Source: JARDZU01 sp963730285 (GTDB taxonomy: Bacteria; Actinomycetota; Acidimicrobiia; Spongiisociales; ZC4RG35). From it: a stretch of DNA of 64,000 nucleotides. Every line of letters begins with the position of its first letter. Within the stretch, counting starts at the first letter, position 1. The notes under the pieces were generated by a model. It worked only from the letters and a program-made list of their open reading frames with translations, was not told the origin of the DNA and did no database searches. Positions 60,230 to 64,000 of the stretch are shown in pieces. Where the stretch lies: assembly GCA_963730285.1 (NCBI GenBank), contig CAVSQY010000014.1, positions 62,001-126,000 of the forward strand, given 5' to 3'. The position numbers and the translations under genes were made by a program.

Positions 60230-62179
60230 TCAGACGTAGTGCTCCCGAAGCCGGGAGCTGACGTAATCCATGGCTGCCACGACGACGGCGATTGCCAGGA
60301 TCTGGGCAGCGGCGCCCCGGTAGTTGAGCTGGTTGATGTTCTGTTGAAGGATGAGCCCGATGCCACCGCCGCCGACGAATCCGATGATCGTCGACATCCG
60401 CACGTTTATGTCCCAGCGGTACATGGTGAAGGCGATGAACGGGGGCACGATCTGAGGAACCACCCCATACACCACGGTCTGCAAACGTGTCGCCCCGGTG
60501 GCGCGGACCGCCTCCAAGGGGCCCGTGCTGATGCTCTCCACTTGCTCCGAGTAGAGCTTGGCGTTGGCGGCGATGGTGTGGAGGGCCAGCGCCAGGGTTC
60601 CGGCAAAGGCGCCCAGCCCGACCCAGACCACGAACACCAACGCCAGGATCAGTGCCTCGATCGATCTCAGCGTGTTGAAGAAGGTGCGGAAGAGGTAGTA
60701 GATACCGAGACCCGAACCGAGCTGTCCCCGAACCGAGCCCAACGCTCCAAGGCCCAGACCGAGCACGGCGCCGATCGCCGCGGGGATGACGACGGTGGCC
60801 GTGATATCGATGATCTGGTACATCCAGGCGATCACCTGGCCGATGCCAATTGCCACGACCGCGCCGGCCAGACCGAGCACGGCGATGGAGAGCACCCGAT
60901 TGAGACCTGAGCCAACCTTCTTTGCGATGGCGTAGGAGAGCTTGCTGGCGAAGATGGCCAGGGCCACCGCCCCGGCCAGGGCAGCGAGGACACCGAAGGC
61001 AAGAGCCATGATCTCGCCCATGCGTTGCACGAACGTCCCCAGGAAGGAGCCTGGTCCCAGAGCCGGGGCGGCCGCGGCCCCTCCGATCTCCATGAAGCGG
61101 ACGGAGGCCTGCGAGGCCAACAGGAAGAGGGCTGCCCCGGCGAGACCGGAGCCAACCCTGAGCCAGCGGGAACGCTCGGTCCCGGGGAGGGGGACGGCGA
61201 ATCGGAGGGTGCGGAGGCCAACCCAAACCATGACGATGGCGGTCGCCCCCATGAGCAGCGCCGAGCCCGGCAAGGCGTCAACGACGGCGGCTCCTCCCAA
61301 CGCGGCGGCATAGCCGGCGACCGCACCCACGGGCAGGGCGACGATCGCCAACCCGATGTTGATGGCCGGGATCCGGATATCGCTCATCAGGTTTCTCGCC
61401 GCCAGGAAGGAAAGGGGCACGGCGATGATCGTGCCCACCGTGGTGGCGAGAAGAGCGAGGAAGATGGTCTCGATGATCCCCTTCCAGGTTGCCTTGGCAT
61501 TCGGGGACCAGCTCGGCGAGCGCAACGTGATCTCCTCACCGGTTTGGGGATCCGTCTGCCCGGTGGGCACGTAGATGGGGCTGAATATGCTTCCCACCCG
61601 CTCCCGGGTCCTGGCCCGGATGGTCTGCACCTCGTCATCGGGACGATTGGGAAGCTGGGCTTCGATGCTGAAGTCACCGTCGATATTGGTTCGCACCTGG
61701 GCGATACGGAGCTCGACTCCGTTGGGTGGCACGAAGAAGACATTGATGGGCTCGTTGGACCCAAAACCCTGGCCCGAGACGGTGACACGTTCTCTGGGAG
61801 CGGCACAGACCGGGTCGACCGACATCGTCGCATCTCCGCCCGTGGAGGCCGCTGCAGTGAGACCGCCGGCGGGACACGGCATGGCGAAATCGATGTCGAT
61901 GTCGGTGGCGACCGTCTCGTAGGTCAAGAGGTCGGGCTGGCCCAGGGCCCGGATGATGTTGGTGAATCGGCCCTGGCGGACGGGATCGCCAATGCGGTCC
62001 AACCTGACCTCCACCACCTGGAATCCATAGGCGTAGATCACGAACCCTGCGACAAGCCCGGCGGCGATCCACAAGCTACGACGCAGAGTTCGTCGCTTCG
62101 GCTTTTCTTCTTCCCGTTGCGGCGTCTCCTCAGGGGCGGTGGTCTCGAGGTCAGCCAACCCGCTCCGCCTCCCTGCCAT
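60230..62179 (-). CDS. phnE: Phosphonate-type ABC permease, greatly enlarged
   Basis: 649 residues, against about 260-290 for typical PhnE. Residues 33-52: TM1. About 85-200: an outer Ig/IPT-like domain with two Cys (VCAAPRERVTVSGQGFGSNE). About 230-265: the first part of a PhnE core (IIETIFLALLATTVGTIIAV, PLSFLAARNLM). About 266-490: an inserted hydrophobic block with about six extra segments. From 491: the remaining PhnE core, LYSEQVESISTGPLEAVRAT and GFVGGGGIGL. The start overlaps phnC by 29 bases; a later start is possible. Confidence 0.88.
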   Translation of the reverse strand: MAGRRSGLADLETTAPEETPQREEEKPKRRTLRRSLWIAAGLVAGFVIYAYGFQVVEVRLDRIGDPVRQGRFTNIIRALGQPDLLTYETVATDIDIDFAMPCPAGGLTAAASTGGDATMSVDPVCAAPRERVTVSGQGFGSNEPINVFFVPPNGVELRIAQVRTNIDGDFSIEAQLPNRPDDEVQTIRARTRERVGSIFSPIYVPTGQTDPQTGEEITLRSPSWSPNAKATWKGIIETIFLALLATTVGTIIAVPLSFLAARNLMSDIRIPAINIGLAIVALPVGAVAGYAAALGGAAVVDALPGSALLMGATAIVMVWVGLRTLRFAVPLPGTERSRWLRVGSGLAGAALFLLASQASVRFMEIGGAAAAPALGPGSFLGTFVQRMGEIMALAFGVLAALAGAVALAIFASKLSYAIAKKVGSGLNRVLSIAVLGLAGAVVAIGIGQVIAWMYQIIDITATVVIPAAIGAVLGLGLGALGSVRGQLGSGLGIYYLFRTFFNTLRSIEALILALVFVVWVGLGAFAGTLALALHTIAANAKLYSEQVESISTGPLEAVRATGATRLQTVVYGVVPQIVPPFIAFTMYRWDINVRMSTIIGFVGGGGIGLILQQNINQLNYRGAAAQILAIAVVVAAMDYVSSRLREHYV

Positions 62180-62903
62180 AGATCTCCTTGAACATCTCGT
62201 CGTCGATCTCCGATGGCAGCCCTTCGAACACCTTGCGACCCTCGTTGAGGGCGATCACCCGCTGCCCGTAACGGTGGACCAGGTCGAGGAAGTGAAGGCT
62301 GCACAGAACCATGACCCCATCGTCGCGGTTTATCGTCTCCAGGTATTGCATGATGGAGTGGGCGAGCACCGGATCGAGGCTGGCCACTGGCTCGTCGGCG
62401 AGGATCATCTCCGGCTCTTGCATCATGGCCCTGGCGATCCCGACCCGCTGTTGCTGGCCACCACTCAGCTCCTCGGACCGGTTATGGGCTTTCTCCTCGA
62501 GCCCCACACGCTCCAGCAGCCTCATTGCTTCCTCACGGTCCCTCTTTGAGAACCGGTTGACCACCGAAAGGGCGGGACTGGTGTAGCCAAGTCGGCCGGC
62601 GAGGACATTGGTGATCACCTTGGAGCGATGCACCAGATTGAAGTGCTGGAACACCATGCCGATCCGTCGGCGGATGTTGCGCAGATCCTCGTGGTTGGCC
62701 GCGGTGATGTCCTCGCCCTTCCATAGGATCTGACCCTCGGTCGGGTCGATCAGCCGGTTGATGCAACGCAGGAGGGTGGACTTGCCCGACCCCGACAACC
62801 CGATCACGGCCAGGAACTGCCCTTCAGGCACTTCGAACGACACGTCCTCGAGGGCGACGGTGCCATCGTCGTACACCTTGGTCAGGTTTTGGACCTGGAG
62901 CAT
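62151..62903 (-). CDS. phnC: Phosphonate-type ABC transporter ATPase
   Basis: 250 residues. Walker A GLSGSGKSTLL, Q-loop FQHFNLVHR, signature LSGGQQQRVGIARAM, Walker B MILADEPVASLDP, H-loop CSLHFLDLVHRYG. RSKVITNVLAGRLG is the PhnC-specific block. Energises uptake of phosphonate, phosphite or a similar anion. A stable hairpin lies just upstream of its start. No phosphonate lyase genes are in the window. Confidence 0.94.
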   Translation of the reverse strand: MLQVQNLTKVYDDGTVALEDVSFEVPEGQFLAVIGLSGSGKSTLLRCINRLIDPTEGQILWKGEDITAANHEDLRNIRRRIGMVFQHFNLVHRSKVITNVLAGRLGYTSPALSVVNRFSKRDREEAMRLLERVGLEEKAHNRSEELSGGQQQRVGIARAMMQEPEMILADEPVASLDPVLAHSIMQYLETINRDDGVMVLCSLHFLDLVHRYGQRVIALNEGRKVFEGLPSEIDDEMFKEIYGREAERVG

Positions 62904-62911
62904 CTGTTACC

Positions 62912-62943
62912 GGGGAGGGAGCCAGTTGCCAGGCCCCCTCCCT
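62912..62943 (-). terminator. Intercistronic hairpin between phnD and phnC
   Basis: 12-bp stem GGGGAGGGAGCC/GGCCCCCTCCCT with one mismatch and an 8-nt loop, nine bases before the phnC start. It may lower ATPase expression relative to the binding protein. Confidence 0.65.
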
Positions 62944-62965
62944 CATTCGCTTTCGTCGTGGTGGT

Positions 62966-64000
62966 CTACAGGTCTTCCAGGGTGATGCCCTGTGAGTCGA
63001 CAACGCTACGCACCACGTCATACTCGGCGTCGGTGGCAGGCTCGATCCCCGACCAGGCATAGAAATCCTGGTTGCCAATGGAATCCGCCCACTCCGGTGT
63101 CTCCGCGAAGGCGACGAGCGCCTCTTCGATCTGTGCCCGCAAATCGGCGGGGAAGTCCGGCCCAAACGACAGCGTGTCGTTGGGGATCGGGTCGGTGATG
63201 GTCAGGATCCGCACCTTTTGCATGATGTCGGGTGCCTCTTCGGTGGCGCTGGCCCGGGCGTCGAGCACCCGATAGTCGCCACACCAGAGTTGATCATCGG
63301 CGTTGGTCGCGCAGCTGTCGATGAACTCGTCCGGGATATCCGGTGAGTCGCCGATCTCCCACTGCCCCTCCGGGAGCAGCGGTGGGCTGAAGAACGTGGT
63401 CCCGAAGTCCACCTCACCGTTGTAGACCGCCAGGGCCGCCTGCGGGTGCCCGCCGGCCTCCGTGGTCTCACCGGGGGTTACACCGGCGTCATCGAGGGCC
63501 ACCGAGGGGAAGAGGAACCCTGAGGTTGATCCGGGGTCGGGGTAGGCCCAAGATGCGCCGTCCAGATCCGCCAGCGTCTCGTAGTCGCTGTCGCGAGCCA
63601 CCAGGAACTGGGCCCAGTACACACCCCAACCGAAGCGAACCGCCTTGAACGACACGTCCACCTGGCAAAGTTGCGAGGCGAGCACGTAACCGAACGCAGG
63701 GATGAACCCCATCGTGTCGGCCGGGTTGGCGCACATCTCTTCGATGGTGGCGGCGTACGAGGTCGGAATGCTCACTTCGAACTCGAGGCCGGTGGCTTCG
63801 GTGAGCGCCTGGTCCATGATCTCACCGCCGCTGGTGATCACCTGGGCGTCGACCGATGGGACGAAGAGCACCTGGATCGGTCTCTCCGCCGACCCCAACT
63901 CGGCCATTGCCTCGGTGGTGGTCGTCGTCTCGGGTGGTGCTGTGGTCGTTGTCGTCTCGGGGGCCGCGGTCGTCGTCGTGCTGCCACCGTCACCGCCACA
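62966..64000 (-). CDS. phnD: Phosphonate-type ABC substrate-binding lipoprotein, partial
   Basis: At least 345 residues; the N-terminus lies past the window end. The edge codon is Cys (CGGDGGST), probably the lipidated Cys, followed by a T/P/E linker. The PhnD fold shows ADTMGFIPAFGYVLA, WGVYWAQFLVARDSD, LADLDGASWAYPDPGSTSGF (the PhnD loop), and AAGGHPQAALAVYNGEVDFG. First gene of phnD-phnC-phnE on the minus strand. The bound anion (phosphonate, phosphite or phosphate) is not decided by sequence. Confidence 0.92.
   Translation of the reverse strand, partial: CGGDGGSTTTTAAPETTTTTAPPETTTTTEAMAELGSAERPIQVLFVPSVDAQVITSGGEIMDQALTEATGLEFEVSIPTSYAATIEEMCANPADTMGFIPAFGYVLASQLCQVDVSFKAVRFGWGVYWAQFLVARDSDYETLADLDGASWAYPDPGSTSGFLFPSVALDDAGVTPGETTEAGGHPQAALAVYNGEVDFGTTFFSPPLLPEGQWEIGDSPDIPDEFIDSCATNADDQLWCGDYRVLDARASATEEAPDIMQKVRILTITDPIPNDTLSFGPDFPADLRAQIEEALVAFAETPEWADSIGNQDFYAWSGIEPATDAEYDVVRSVVDSQGITLEDL

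Noticed and set aside
61025..62191. A 388-residue plus-strand open frame opposite phnE
   Set aside because: PhnE motifs are clear on the minus strand; the plus frame is low-complexity.

Overview
The window is a high-GC chromosomal segment that looks like an actinobacterium, most likely from the Acidimicrobiia or a close relative. The evidence is the three Cys-containing SLH-type repeats (CNPP..FCP..) of the surface amidase, the Cys-lipoproteins, the actinobacterial small SRP RNA, ATP-type PEPCK, an SseA/SufE pair arranged as in other actinobacteria, and many promoters placed as for leaderless mRNAs. This is family-level inference; no database search was possible. I see no insertion sequence, phage or CRISPR array.

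Layout. 0-2.3 kb: a DUF1801 protein, a SAM methyltransferase flanked by two copies of a palindromic repeat, and a membrane-anchored protein. 2.3-8.5 kb is a serine and translation block: serS, menG/ubiE, the SRP RNA (minus strand), an MFS carrier, tadA, and four tRNA-Ser genes (GGA, CGA, TGA, GCT) that together read every serine codon. A histidine-kinase/EAL fusion gene sits inside the tRNA cluster. 8.5-19.9 kb: a DUF885 protein, MFS carrier, glycosyltransferase with a barrel-like partner, pckA, a cupin, an HTH/Clp-N regulator with two strong operators, a lipoprotein, a methyltransferase and a GMC oxidoreductase. 20-31.5 kb is accessory: a LuxR-type ATPase regulator broken by about three frameshifts, two lipoproteins (one frameshifted), tRNA-Arg(ACG), a large membrane-anchored protein resembling a dead metallopeptidase, a 27-residue micro-protein, a frameshifted VOC gene, a GntR pair with an operator, and a DUF2652 gene lacking a normal start codon.

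31.6-44.8 kb: a DHA2-type efflux pump, an autoregulated TetR/ABC-2 exporter operon, a membrane protein with a membrane-anchored alpha/beta hydrolase, a 1,020-residue Tat lipoprotein with VWA domain, an ApbE/ferric-reductase-like redox operon and an SLH/amidase surface protein. 44.8-64 kb: sulfurtransferase and SufE, a dimethylargininase-like enzyme, MarR/MFS, a sensor kinase with a cupredoxin lipoprotein, FabH, a LON-domain protein, a NarL-type two-component system, GNAT, a crotonase, TfoX-N, an ABC-2 exporter, dGTPase, and a phosphonate-type uptake operon phnD-phnC-phnE running off the right edge.

Two themes recur. First, regulators sit next to readable palindromic operators (Clp-N/HTH, GntR, TetR, MarR). 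Second, several genes (LuxR-type, lipoprotein, VOC, TPR) carry single-base frameshifts, some of them in short G or C runs. These may be decayed genes or indel errors in the assembly, and the sequence alone cannot decide which.
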